A program made the position numbers and the translations under genes. Below, one piece after another: positions 1 to 7,891 of a stretch of 37,642 nucleotides of DNA; within the stretch, counting starts at the first letter, position 1, and every line of letters begins with the position of its first letter. Source of the stretch: Bacillota bacterium (GTDB taxonomy: Bacteria > Bacillota > Sulfobacillia > Sulfobacillales > JAIMBI01); contig JAJZWS010000027.1 in the NCBI GenBank assembly GCA_021846565.1, positions 1 through 37,642 of the forward strand. The letters run 5' to 3'. The notes under the pieces are model-generated. The model was not told the origin of the DNA. It ran no database searches and worked only from the letters and a program-made list of their open reading frames with translations.

Positions 1-127
1 AGGACGCTGAAGAGGGGTTGGCGGTCCGACGGAGAGATCCTGGCCGGGGGAATTCCGTGGCCAGCGGGGTGGGGGAATTACGTGGCCAACTTAGCGCTCA
101 GCCGGTGGAATTGCGTGGCCGTCGACA
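1..127. mobile_element. Terminal segment of an IS21-family-like element (right end)
   Basis: Three direct copies of a 16-bp motif, consensus G(G/T)GGAATTNCGTGGCC, lie at 47-62, 72-87 and 105-120. Iterated repeats of this kind are typical of IS21-family ends, where they are transposase binding sites. The segment probably stops near 127 at ...GTCGACA, because the neighbouring MFS reading frame loses its family character there. The body of the element lies outside the window, so no transposase can be seen. The family call rests only on the repeat pattern. Confidence 0.55.
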
Positions 128-1368
128 AGAACCCGCACCCCGACCGCTCCCGCCAGCGTGGCTCGATAACCGACCATCCCCACCAGCACGCCGCCGGCGA
201 GCGTTCCCACCAGGAGGCCCGTCGACGTGAGCACCAACCAGATGGAGCCCACGCGGCCCAAAATGTCATTGGGCGTGCTCCCCTGCCGAACGGCGGCCAG
301 CCCAATGTCAAATACCGTATCGCCCCCGTCGCCAAACAGCTGTTGACCCAAGATGAACAGCACGACCATCCACAGCGCCCCACCCGCCAGCGGGAGCAGG
401 GCTGTGCCCACCACCGCTGCCGCTGCCGATACGACCATGGCGCTCCCTATACCCAGCCGCTTCGCCAAGGGCTCGGCCAAATGCGCGGCCGCCAGCGCCG
501 CCAAGCCGCCCACGGCGTACAAGACCCCTTGGACGGCGGGTGGCACGCCCAGCACCCGGCTGACGTACAGCACGTAGATGGCGCCTGAGATGCCGAAGTA
601 AAGGCTCTGCGCCAGAGCCGCCGTGGCGAGGCGCGAGAGGCTCGGGCTCTGGAGGAGAAACCGAGCGCCGCGGGCCAACGCGCGGCCGAACGGCTCCACC
701 GGCTCCGACACCTCTGCCGCTGCCGGCGCCGCACGAGCGGCCGGGGAGCGGATCGCCCAGAGCGTGATGGCGGAGATAGCAAACGACACAGCGTCCAAGG
801 ACAGGGTGATCGCCCCACCCAGCAGCTCGAACAGGAAGCCGGCCAGCCCAAAGGCCGCCGTCTCCGCCACGGCGAACGCCGCCGACATTTTAGCGTTGGC
901 TTCGACAACCTGGCCGGGTTCCACAATCGCTGGCAGGAGCGCCTCGTAGGCGCTGTCAAATGGCGCCGCCACGAAAGACCCCAGCGCGGCCAGCACGACC
1001 ACCGCCGGGATGGTGATGCGGTCCAGGACAATCAGCAGGGGGATGAAGCCCACCAGGAGCGCGCGGGTAGTGTCTACAGCGATCATGACGGTGCGGCGCG
1101 GCAGGCGATCCACCCAGACTCCGGCCACCAGGCCTACCAGGATCCCAGGCAGGATTTCGGCGATGCGGAGCCACGTGACATCCATGGGTGTGGCACCGAG
1201 GGTGTAGATGACCAGGAACGGCAGCGCGAGGCGGCTCACGAGAGATCCCAGCACGGAAATGGCCTGTCCGGCCCAAAACTTCAGAAAGGCATCATTGCTG
1301 AAGAGGCGTGATCTGGCCAACCCAATCGCTCCATTCACGAGCGACGACAGCTGCCACAGGGTCCCCAA
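91..1368 (-). pseudogene. MFS transporter (MFS_3-like), C-terminus cut by the IS end
   Basis: The 425-residue frame has typical major facilitator character: about 11-12 hydrophobic segments, GQAISVLGSLVSRLALP near the N-terminus, and a loop GVWVDRLPRRTVM between TM2 and TM3. It would export or import an unknown solute across the cytoplasmic membrane. The last 11 residues (VDGHAIPPAER) are read from the IS-like sequence at 94-126. About 20-30 residues of the last helix and tail expected for this family are therefore missing. The start is uncertain: TTG at 1368 has no good ribosome binding site, and GTG at 1338 is an alternative. The protein could still be made, but the family end is replaced. 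Confidence 0.7.
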
Positions 1369-1958
1369 GCGCCCCGCGCGACTACTCAGCCCGCGCCGTG
1401 CGCAGGCCGTCGCCGTCTCGATTTCTCGAGTTAGTAATGGAATCGCCGACGCGTGAGCGTCAGCTGATGAGCAACGATTGGGAAGCTGTCACGGATTGTT
1501 CCTCTCTTGAAGCCATAATGGCGGGCGAATGTACCGCTCTCTCTCAGGCTAACTCATGCATCGGCGGCCGTCCAACTGTCGTCGAGGACGGCAGAAGATC
1601 CTCGGGTGTGACAGGACGCGGCGCGCACTGGGGACGGCCGCGGGTGGCGCGCCGCAAGGCGGTCCTCGACACGGGATGCGCAGTTGGGGAGCCATTTTTC
1701 AGCACTGACGGCGTTTGCCACAGCGCAGCAGTCCACGAGGCACGCACGCGTCCCGGCCCCTCCCACCGTCCGCACCCGCGGCAGGCGCTGACCGCGCTGC
1801 GACTGCGTCCTGTGGGCCTGCAACCCATGCCAGATCGGCAACGCTCGCCACTCCAGCCCCAGGTCGCTTCCACCAGCGCGGGTGTGGGGTCAAACGCAGA
1901 AAAACGGCCACACAGTATGCCCCTCACGGAACCCACCCTGTTCCTCGCCCCACCGGTC
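1369..1958. other. Gene-free stretch between MFS remnant and IS1182 remnant
   Basis: Open frames exist on both strands because of the high GC content, but none has a ribosome binding site, recognisable motifs or convincing composition. I see no RNA gene or clear repeat here. It may be eroded coding sequence. Confidence 0.4.
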
Positions 1959-2893
1959 TCACCTGATGAAGTACCCGTCGAGCACCATAGGAGTCCGTCC
2001 AGGTATCGTTGGGGGCACGGCGCTACGCTGCGGTCGGGAGGAGCCCACGAAAGAACGCCCGGGCGTCCTGGCCCGTCTGCGGGCCGGGACAGGCCCCCAG
2101 GAGGCTCCGGCCGCGGACCAATAGACGCGCGAACAGCGGGAGCGCCGGGGCCGCTCGTGGATCCCGGCGGCGGGGGCCCCGCAGGGCGACGGGGCCGCCC
2201 GCGGGGTGCCCCGGGCCAGGATCTTGATGTTGTACGCCAGCGCCAACAGCGTGAAGTGGCTGGTCGCGGCGGCGAGCCCCCGGCGGCTGAACGCGCGGAA
2301 CCCCAACACTTCCTTGAGAATCCCGAACACCGGCTCCACGATCCCCTTCCGCTGGCGGCAGAGCGCGGCCCCCACCGGCGTGCGCCCCTGGGCCGCCATC
2401 GCCTCGCGGACCGCGTCGTCCGGTCCCCGCTCGACCGTCCGGGTCCGCCGGCCCTTCTTCAGGCACTGTGCGGCCATCGGACACGCGGCACACGTCGCGG
2501 CGTCACTGCGATACACCCGCCGCGCGTCCGTGCGCCCGCCCCCGCGGGCGGCGATTCGCGTCCGCTGGAAGACCAGCTCCCGCTTCTGGGGACAGCGATA
2601 GCGGTCGGTGGCCGCGTCATAGACGAAGTGCGCCTTGCCCACGCGCTCGTCTTGGCCCGGCGGGTCGGCGGCCGCCCCGTACCCCGCATCGGCCAACAAC
2701 TGGGCGGGCGCGCGGCCGCCCACGGCAGCATCCAGCACGGCGCTCAGTTCGGTCGTGTCCCCCGCGTGGGCCGACACGGCCACGCCCACAATCAGCCCCG
2801 CCGTGGCATCCACGAGAATCTGCGTGTTGTAGGCCTGTTGCACGCCTTGGTTCTTGGTCACCATGATGGCCGACTCGGGGTGGACATGTGACG
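1959..2893 (-). pseudogene. IS1182-family transposase remnant, 5'-truncated and probably frameshifted
   Basis: The frame begins inside the family signature around the first catalytic Asp (HPESAIMVTKNQGVQQAYNTQ; intact members read DPESRxM) and lacks the N-terminal half. The rest shows LLADAGYG, the Cys-rich segment (CPQK...CAACPMAAQC), and the DDE Glu region RQRKGIVEPVFGILKEVLGFRAFSRRG followed by AYNIKIL. Beyond about 2230 this frame becomes low-complexity. In the alternative frame that stops at 2023 the text reads LPLFARLLVRG and AFFRGLLPTAA, which look like a real transposase end, so a frameshift near 2150-2220 is likely. The 5' cut falls near 2893, where another coding fragment starts. 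It is not functional. Confidence 0.7.
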
Positions 2894-3157
2894 TTTACGT
2901 GCGGCCCCATCGAAGACTACCAGCTGTACGTGAATTTCTATCATGCGAGCACATCGGGACCACTCATCGACACTATCTGGCAATGGGGAGCTACCCTTTC
3001 GACGTCAATCGGTGGACAAGTGGACATCGCGGTCCCGACGGCCGGCACGTACTGCGCCACGCTGACCGGCAACGCGTGGACGATCACTGGTACCGACGAG
3101 TACTCCATGGTGCGCTACGCGTGCACTTATGTGAGTGCGGGCGGCCCCTCCCTGTGA
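2888..3157 (+). pseudogene. Orphan 3' fragment of an unknown beta-rich protein
   Basis: An 89-codon frame starts at a GTG exactly at the break of the IS1182 remnant, without a ribosome binding site. It reads like the end of a real protein: alternating polar and hydrophobic strands rich in Thr, Tyr and Gly (DIAVPTAGTYCATLTG). The base composition is less GC-rich than its surroundings. The 5' part was probably removed at the IS junction. I do not recognise the family; an extracellular or cell-surface beta-sandwich is possible from composition alone. Confidence 0.45.
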
Positions 3158-3173
3158 TCTGAGGGTTGCACGA

Positions 3174-3221
3174 ACAGCACGGCCACACCCGATGTCTCGA
3201 ACGGGGACGCGGCCGTGTTGT
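3174..3221 (+). terminator. Possible terminator hairpin after the orphan fragment
   Basis: Arms ACAGCACGGCC and GGCCGTGTTGT pair over 11 positions (one G-T), with a further CCCG/CGGG pair inside the loop. It is followed by only a weak T-rich tail (TGTCTCG). It sits just downstream of the stop at 3157. Confidence 0.3.
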
Positions 3222-3244
3222 CTCGCTTGTCACGGCCGAGCCCG

Positions 3245-3784
3245 TCACCGGCCTAACAAGTCAAGAAGGTGGTTCGGTGACCGCATCGCCCAAGCGCCCG
3301 CGACAGTCCAGCTACCGAGTTGTACCAAGGCATCCTCGGCCCCGACGATGTCCACCGAGCGAATTACCGTGCTGCCACACCACTTCTGCAACGACGTCGT
3401 GGATGCGAAGAGATCGTTCCACTCTCTCTGCCAAAACTCCAGGGCGGCCCGGACCCCTATGGGAGACTCCCACAGGGGGTGGAACAGGCGATCCACGCGA
3501 GCGAGGGTTTCCTGTTCGTCTGGAGGAAGGTGCTGCCACACGCGACCATCATCTCGCCAGCTCGAACCGGCATGAGCATGCCGTTGAAGCTGGGTTGCCC
3601 ACAAGCCCTTAACTGCGTCAATATTAAGTATAGTTCCCATCCCCGGCGTGTCTCTGACGGTTCGCACCACAGGGTCCTCGAACAGGGCGCAATCCGTGTG
3701 ATCATACGGACACCAGTAGTGTGCATGTGCCAGAAACCACAGCATGTTCAGGTCGCGCGGCTCAGACACGATCAGTACGTTCAT
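3245..3784 (-). CDS. Hypothetical protein, 179 aa
   Basis: This is a well-composed soluble protein starting MNVLIVSEPRDLNMLWFLAH, rich in Trp, His and Asp, with no membrane segment and no motif I recognise. The start at 3784 has a G-rich stretch (GGGGGCGG) at ribosome-binding distance. It lies between IS debris and a small terminator-bearing region, and its base composition is a little lower in GC than the metabolic genes, so it may be acquired DNA. Function unknown. Confidence 0.5.
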   Translation of the reverse strand: MNVLIVSEPRDLNMLWFLAHAHYWCPYDHTDCALFEDPVVRTVRDTPGMGTILNIDAVKGLWATQLQRHAHAGSSWRDDGRVWQHLPPDEQETLARVDRLFHPLWESPIGVRAALEFWQREWNDLFASTTSLQKWCGSTVIRSVDIVGAEDALVQLGSWTVAGAWAMRSPNHLLDLLGR

Positions 3785-4107
3785 GCGTTCCGCCCCCCGT
3801 TCCTGCTAAGACTAACCCATCGCCGCGAGGGACGCAGGAGGTGGGCGGGATGATGCGGGGCGCGCAGCCATGAGGTTTCGGCGCCCGTGCGGGCGGCAGC
3901 ATAGCGGCAAGGCGCGCGCACTCCATCCTTTCGGCGCACGCTGCGCAAACAAAAGAAGGCCCCGGACGGGGGGTCCGGGGCCTCATCGAGGTCTCTCTGG
4001 GCGGCCGGGCGGACCGTGTACCGGTACACGCCCCACGAGGTCTGGCATACGGCGGTCTGCGCCTGCCGCGCACACACCGGCGTGGGCACCTCCTCACGTA
4101 TGTTCAT
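3781..4107 (-). CDS. Doubtful small ORF with strong RBS, crossing a terminator
   Basis: An ATG at 4107 follows AGGTGGAGG closely and opens MNIREEVPTPVCARQAQTAV, then a CxxxxxC-containing segment with SWGVYRY. The frame runs through the terminator-like hairpin at 3957-3982, so only the first 40-odd codons would be transcribed efficiently. Either a short gene whose stop has been lost, or a non-coding transcript. No family recognised. Confidence 0.25.
   Translation of the reverse strand: MNIREEVPTPVCARQAQTAVCQTSWGVYRYTVRPAAQRDLDEAPDPPSGAFFCLRSVRRKDGVRAPCRYAAARTGAETSWLRAPHHPAHLLRPSRRWVSLSRNGGRNA
3945..3982 (-). terminator. Rho-independent terminator (minus strand)
   Basis: Read on the minus strand, GGCCCCGGAC and GTCCGGGGCC form a long GC stem with a short C-rich loop, followed by TTCTTTTGTTTG. 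Nothing on the plus strand would use it. It ends whatever is transcribed leftward from about 4107. Confidence 0.75.
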
Positions 4108-4202
4108 CGCGCCTCCACCTTGATGCGCAAGCGGCCCTGGGCTCCTAGCAAACCCTCTGGCAACTCTCTTGGTGACGCCGGCGAATCCGAGACCCCCGCA
4201 CG

Positions 4203-4234
4203 GGCAAACAAAAACCCCGCACGCCTTGCGGGGC
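4203..4234 (-). terminator. Terminator of the tRNA-Arg transcript
   Basis: On the minus strand the stem CCCCGC/GCGGGG with loop AAGGCGT is followed by TTTTTGT. It starts 13 bases beyond the CCA end of the tRNA, so the tRNA gene is monocistronic. Confidence 0.85.
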
Positions 4235-4246
4235 TTCAATCTTGAC

Positions 4247-4322
4247 TGGTGCGCCCGGACGGAATCGAACCGCCGACACGAGGTTTAGGAAACCTCTGCT
4301 CTATCCACTGAGCTACGGGCGC
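4247..4322 (-). tRNA. tRNA-Arg (anticodon CCU)
   Basis: The minus strand folds into a full cloverleaf: acceptor stem GCGCCCG/CGGGCGC, D arm AGCTCAGTGGATAGAGC, anticodon stem GAGGT/ACCTC with loop TTCCTAA (anticodon CCT, reads AGG), and T loop TTCGATT. The terminal CCA is encoded (TGG at 4247-4249 on the plus strand). A consensus-like promoter lies upstream and a terminator immediately downstream. Confidence 0.97.
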
Positions 4323-4429
4323 CCATCACCTGACCAGTTTAGCGAGAGCTATCCCAAGCGGCAAATGAGCACGACCCGTTGCGCCGTCAGTCATATTACC
4401 CTGGTGGATTCGGAATCTTCCGCGTAGCC

Positions 4430-4458
4430 ATTATAGTACATGTGCACGCTACTGCCAA
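4430..4458 (-). promoter_or_regulatory. Sigma-A type promoter of tRNA-Arg
   Basis: On the minus strand, TTGGCA (4453-4458) and a perfect TATAAT (4430-4435) are separated by exactly 17 bases. Transcription would begin near 4423, about 100 bases before the tRNA 5' end. No other minus-strand gene lies between. Confidence 0.85.
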
Positions 4459-4671
4459 AGACCCCTCGGACGATGCCCGTGGCCGCCATGGTGTGGGTCG
4501 ACCCCCGAACCGAACGCGGCGCTCGGGTTCCGCGCCCGCTCATGTGAGAGCCCGGCCACAGCCCTTGACAGAGCGGCGTGGCGCAGTTAGCGATTGAGAC
4601 ACGCTGATTCGCCGAGCCCGTGCCTTGGAAGGGGATTGGCCCGGCCACGACTTCCCAGTCGAGCGGCGAGG

Positions 4672-4959
4672 CTATGCCTCTGTCATGGCCAGGACATCCA
4701 GCAGATCTCGCACGGCACGTCCCCGTTGGGCCGGGTGACGCATCGGCAGGTCGGCGTGGACTTCGTACCGGTTAGTACGTCCATCCCGGTGTCGGCTGAT
4801 ATACCCCTCCCCTTCCAAGTCATCCAGAATGCGCTGCACGGCACGCTCCGTAATCCTTGCCTGAGCCGCAATTTCTCGGGCAGTCAAGCGCTCTCCATCA
4901 CGGCGAGCCAAGCACAGCAACACTTGCGCGTGGTTGGTTAAGAAAGTCCAGCCGACCAC
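4672..4959 (-). CDS. Winged-helix transcriptional regulator (MarR/GntR-like fold)
   Basis: A 95-residue single-domain DNA-binding protein. The HTH is visible as LTAREIAAQARITERAVQRILDDLEGEGY, followed by the wing SRHRDGRTNRYEV. It has no effector domain. I prefer the GTG at 4959, preceded by AAAGGGG; the longer ATG start at 4995 has no ribosome binding site. It stands alone between the tRNA and icd, so its target is unclear. The wing sequence is common in small regulators that sense through partners or act as simple repressors. Confidence 0.75.
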   Translation of the reverse strand: MVGWTFLTNHAQVLLCLARRDGERLTAREIAAQARITERAVQRILDDLEGEGYISRHRDGRTNRYEVHADLPMRHPAQRGRAVRDLLDVLAMTEA

Positions 4960-5128
4960 ACGCCACCCCTTTCGCGCTCCCGGCGGCCCTACCATCGGGC
5001 CGCGGACTCGTCTGCCGGTCGGCCCTGCCGTCCTTGCTGCATCAGGCGCTTGCTACGCGGTGGAGTTGCCCAATGCCCTCATGCGGCCAAGATGCACCGG
5101 ACATCTCGGTCCCCAGGCTGCATGGCCC

Positions 5129-6586
5129 CTATCCGTGAACGGCCGAGAACCCTGGAACTCCGTCAAACAGGTACAGGTTCTCGGTCTTTATGACGTCAAA
5201 CCCGTCGTCCACCAATTTCTGCAACAGCTTCACCACATCCGTTGGCCGCACCACATCCTGGTCCATCTGGAACCGGCACCGCCAGTGGTCGGTGCAGAAG
5301 GTCTCAGGAAATCCGTTGGGCCACACCTTCACCCCACGGTTGGTGATGACGCGCAAGGTCCAGCCCTGAGCTGCCGCCGCAGACAGCGCCGGCCCCAGCG
5401 TATCCGGCCCTGGTCCCTCCCAATTGAGAAACACGTCCACGCCGACGAGTCTACGGTCGGCGTGCGGCTCCTCCCGTGGGGCTGAGGCCGTGGGAATTCG
5501 TGGCGCGTTGCCGTACTCCACGGGGGTGAGCACTTCGGGCCGGCGCCCGAGGCGGGCCACCACCGCCTCAGCGAACTCGACGGTCCCCACCGCCTGCCGA
5601 CTGACCCCCTCCGTAAAGATGTCCCGCGTGTGGACGCCGTCTTCAATCGTGCGGAGCCATGCATTGTGGACTTTGGTGGCCACGTCACTTTGGTTGATGT
5701 GCACCAGCATCATCACGGCCGCCAGCAGAAGCCCCGAGGGATTCGCGCGGTTTTGCCCGGCCAGGCGGGGCGCCGAGCCGTGGATGGCCTCGAACATGGC
5801 GCACGTCTCACCGATGTTGGCGGACCCGGCCAATCCCACCGACCCGGAAATCTGCGCGGTAACATCCGAAAGAATGTCGCCATACAAATTGGGCATCACG
5901 ATCACATCGAACATCTCTGGCGTAGACGCCAGCTTTGCGGCCCCGATATCCACGATCCAGCTTTCGCTTTGGATCTCTGGATATTCTTTAGCAACACTAT
6001 CAAAAATCTGGTGAAATACCCCGTCGGTAAGCTTCATAATATTGTCCTTCATAAAGCAAGTTACTTTCTTTCGGTTGTACGCCTTTGCGTATTCAAACGC
6101 GTATCGTATGACCTTTTCCGATCCGGGCCTGGTGATCAACTTCAGGCATTGATACACCTGTTGTGTCTGGCGATGTTCTATTCCCCCATACAAATCCTCT
6201 TCGTTTTCCCTGACGATCACTACGTCCATTTTGGGGTGCAACGTGTGAACGAAAGGCGGATACGCAATGCTGGGACGGACATTGGCATACAGTCCCAGCG
6301 CCTTGCGCATGCTGACATTGAGGCTTTTGTACCCGCCCCCCTGTGGCGTTGTGATGGGCGCTTTAAGAAAAACCCGCGTGCGCCGCACGGACTCCCAGGC
6401 GCTGGGTTCAATGCCGTTTTCCACACCGCGCAGGTACACTTTTTCCCCAATTTCGATCACCTCGGGAGCCACCCGGGCACCCGCCGCGCGGAGCACGTTC
6501 AGCGTCGCCTCCATGATGTCGGGTCCGATGCCATCTCCGTAGGCCACGGTGATTGGGGTGGGATCCACACTCGACAGATTCTGCAT
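5129..6586 (-). CDS. icd: NADP-type isocitrate dehydrogenase, long (Thermus/Rickettsia) form
   Basis: Catalyses oxidative decarboxylation of isocitrate to 2-oxoglutarate in the TCA cycle. The 485-residue protein starts with ITVAYGDGIGPDIM. The substrate-binding stretch SLNVSMRKALGLYANVRP and the metal-binding acidic segment NLYGDILSDVTAQISGSVG are both present, followed by the coenzyme region IHGSAPRLAGQNRANPSG. After about residue 345 there is an extra C-terminal domain of about 140 residues (RLVGVDVFLNWEG... to the end), as in Thermus thermophilus IDH and absent from the 410-residue E. coli type. The ATG at 6586 has AAAGGAG about 10 bases upstream. NADP preference is the family norm and was not read from specific residues. 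Confidence 0.92.
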   Translation of the reverse strand: MQNLSSVDPTPITVAYGDGIGPDIMEATLNVLRAAGARVAPEVIEIGEKVYLRGVENGIEPSAWESVRRTRVFLKAPITTPQGGGYKSLNVSMRKALGLYANVRPSIAYPPFVHTLHPKMDVVIVRENEEDLYGGIEHRQTQQVYQCLKLITRPGSEKVIRYAFEYAKAYNRKKVTCFMKDNIMKLTDGVFHQIFDSVAKEYPEIQSESWIVDIGAAKLASTPEMFDVIVMPNLYGDILSDVTAQISGSVGLAGSANIGETCAMFEAIHGSAPRLAGQNRANPSGLLLAAVMMLVHINQSDVATKVHNAWLRTIEDGVHTRDIFTEGVSRQAVGTVEFAEAVVARLGRRPEVLTPVEYGNAPRIPTASAPREEPHADRRLVGVDVFLNWEGPGPDTLGPALSAAAAQGWTLRVITNRGVKVWPNGFPETFCTDHWRCRFQMDQDVVRPTDVVKLLQKLVDDGFDVIKTENLYLFDGVPGFSAVHG

Positions 6587-6775
6587 ACACCCATCGCTCC
6601 TTTAAGGTCCGGTCCTCCATCCGAAGGCCGGCTGTTCACGCGCCAATAACCGCGTCGCCACCCGTCGGGGTACGGCGGCAACTCCATTATCACACTCTCG
6701 GGCAACCGAGGCACTCCGCGGTGAACGACGCCCCGGTCGCGTCTTCCTGTGCTGGCCGCCTCTATTATCCCGGAA

Positions 6776-7654
6776 TCACGGATTGCACCACTCGCAGTCA
6801 CCCGCCGACGCCGCAGCGAGACCATGGGCTGGGGGATTCGATTCTTGGTGGGAACATCGGGCACACCCAAACACTTCCGCCTTGACGAGGGGCGTGGCTG
6901 CACCGCAAGACTCACACGCCAGCCCGCGCACCACATCGACAAGGCCCCATCCCGGCGCACCACATGCAGGACAAGCCGCGGCCAGGCGCTCGCCCAGCCG
7001 CCTGGCCAGGACCGCCAGGACCTGCTGGCGGCTCGGATTCATGTGCGAGCGCATGTCCGTTTCCACGTGCGCCAGGCCGTCTTGCGAAACCATGGCCGCG
7101 CGGGCCACCGCGTCGTGCAAAACGGCGGGATCGACGATGCCCTTCCAGAGATACCCTTCCTGCAGGCCCGAGTGCGGCCGCACGATCAGGCCATGGCCCG
7201 GAAATTTCACGCGGTCCAAGAAGTCGGCCAGTTCGTCTGCATCATCGGGGTGCACCGCCACCGACGCGAAATTGGTCTCAGGGCTGAGCCACTGCTCGAC
7301 CACCTCCAAACCCAGCTCGTCGTCCAAAAAGACGAGAATCTCGTGATCGGCAGGAATCATGGGCCACGACGGAAAGGGGCCAAAGCTTCCTTCGTTGGCC
7401 AGGCCCAAGCTCATGTGGGCAGCCTCCATCCCCATGCGCGCCTTCCGCACCGCCACCGACCGAGGGGGCCCCTCCCTCGGAACCTCCCCGGTAAACGTCC
7501 CCAGGGCGTCCGTATCCAAGTTCGGCGGCACATAAAGCGCCAGTCCCAGTGTCGTAGACAGCGGAGGACCAATGACGGCTTCCTTTTGGTGCTTGGTGGC
7601 CAGCACAGCCGTCCGCCCCCGATACGGCGACGGACCCGATGGCGCTCCACTCAT
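6776..7654 (-). CDS. DUF6671 family protein with C-terminal zinc ribbon
   Basis: The 292-residue protein has the features I associate with DUF6671: GRTAVLATKHQKEAVIGPPL at the start, TDALGTFTGEVPR, LANEGSFGPFPSWP, an acidic ADHEILVFLDDE, and HVETDMRSHMNPSR. It ends in a four-knuckle cysteine module (CPACGAPGWG, CESCGA, CARC, CEWCNP) that should bind one or two zinc ions. The biochemical role of the family is not known to me. Longer starts exist upstream, but ATG 7654 begins at the conserved region and follows a G-rich stretch. Soluble. Confidence 0.8.
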   Translation of the reverse strand: MSGAPSGPSPYRGRTAVLATKHQKEAVIGPPLSTTLGLALYVPPNLDTDALGTFTGEVPREGPPRSVAVRKARMGMEAAHMSLGLANEGSFGPFPSWPMIPADHEILVFLDDELGLEVVEQWLSPETNFASVAVHPDDADELADFLDRVKFPGHGLIVRPHSGLQEGYLWKGIVDPAVLHDAVARAAMVSQDGLAHVETDMRSHMNPSRQQVLAVLARRLGERLAAACPACGAPGWGLVDVVRGLACESCGAATPLVKAEVFGCARCSHQESNPPAHGLAAASAGDCEWCNP

Positions 7655-7891
7655 GCCCCTCTTCCCCCCTGTTTCCCACCCCACCGCGTCGCCGACCCCC
7701 GAGCCCGCTGCGACCGCCCAACCCACATTAATCCGACGTCCCAGTCGCGGTTAGTATATCACGATATAAACGTCGTTTATTCCGAGTCGTGTCAGGTGAG
7801 CCTCGGACGCACGCTCGCCTCCCGCCCGCCATCGTGCCGCAGGAAGTGTCCTCCGCCGTCCGGCTGCGCTAAAACGGCATTGACCGGTTTC
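7655..7891. other. Intergenic region upstream of the DUF6671 gene
   Basis: About 237 bases between the DUF6671 start and the acyl-CoA synthetase stop. It contains an AT-rich patch near 7751-7785 (AGTATATCACGATATAAACG), where a minus-strand promoter for the DUF6671 gene could lie; I cannot fix its elements. Confidence 0.35.

Noticed and set aside
1308-2891. 527-codon plus-strand open frame
   Set aside because: It is antisense to the transposase remnant, has Arg/Pro/Gly-rich composition typical of GC-rich shadow frames, and has no ribosome binding site.
4247-4322. tRNA-Arg as integration site of a mobile island
   Set aside because: I saw no second copy of the tRNA 3' end and no integrase gene, although IS debris lies on that side.
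4391-4648. 85-codon minus-strand frame upstream of tRNA-Arg
   Set aside because: It spans the tRNA promoter and has no ribosome binding site or motif; the region is better explained as promoter plus spacer.
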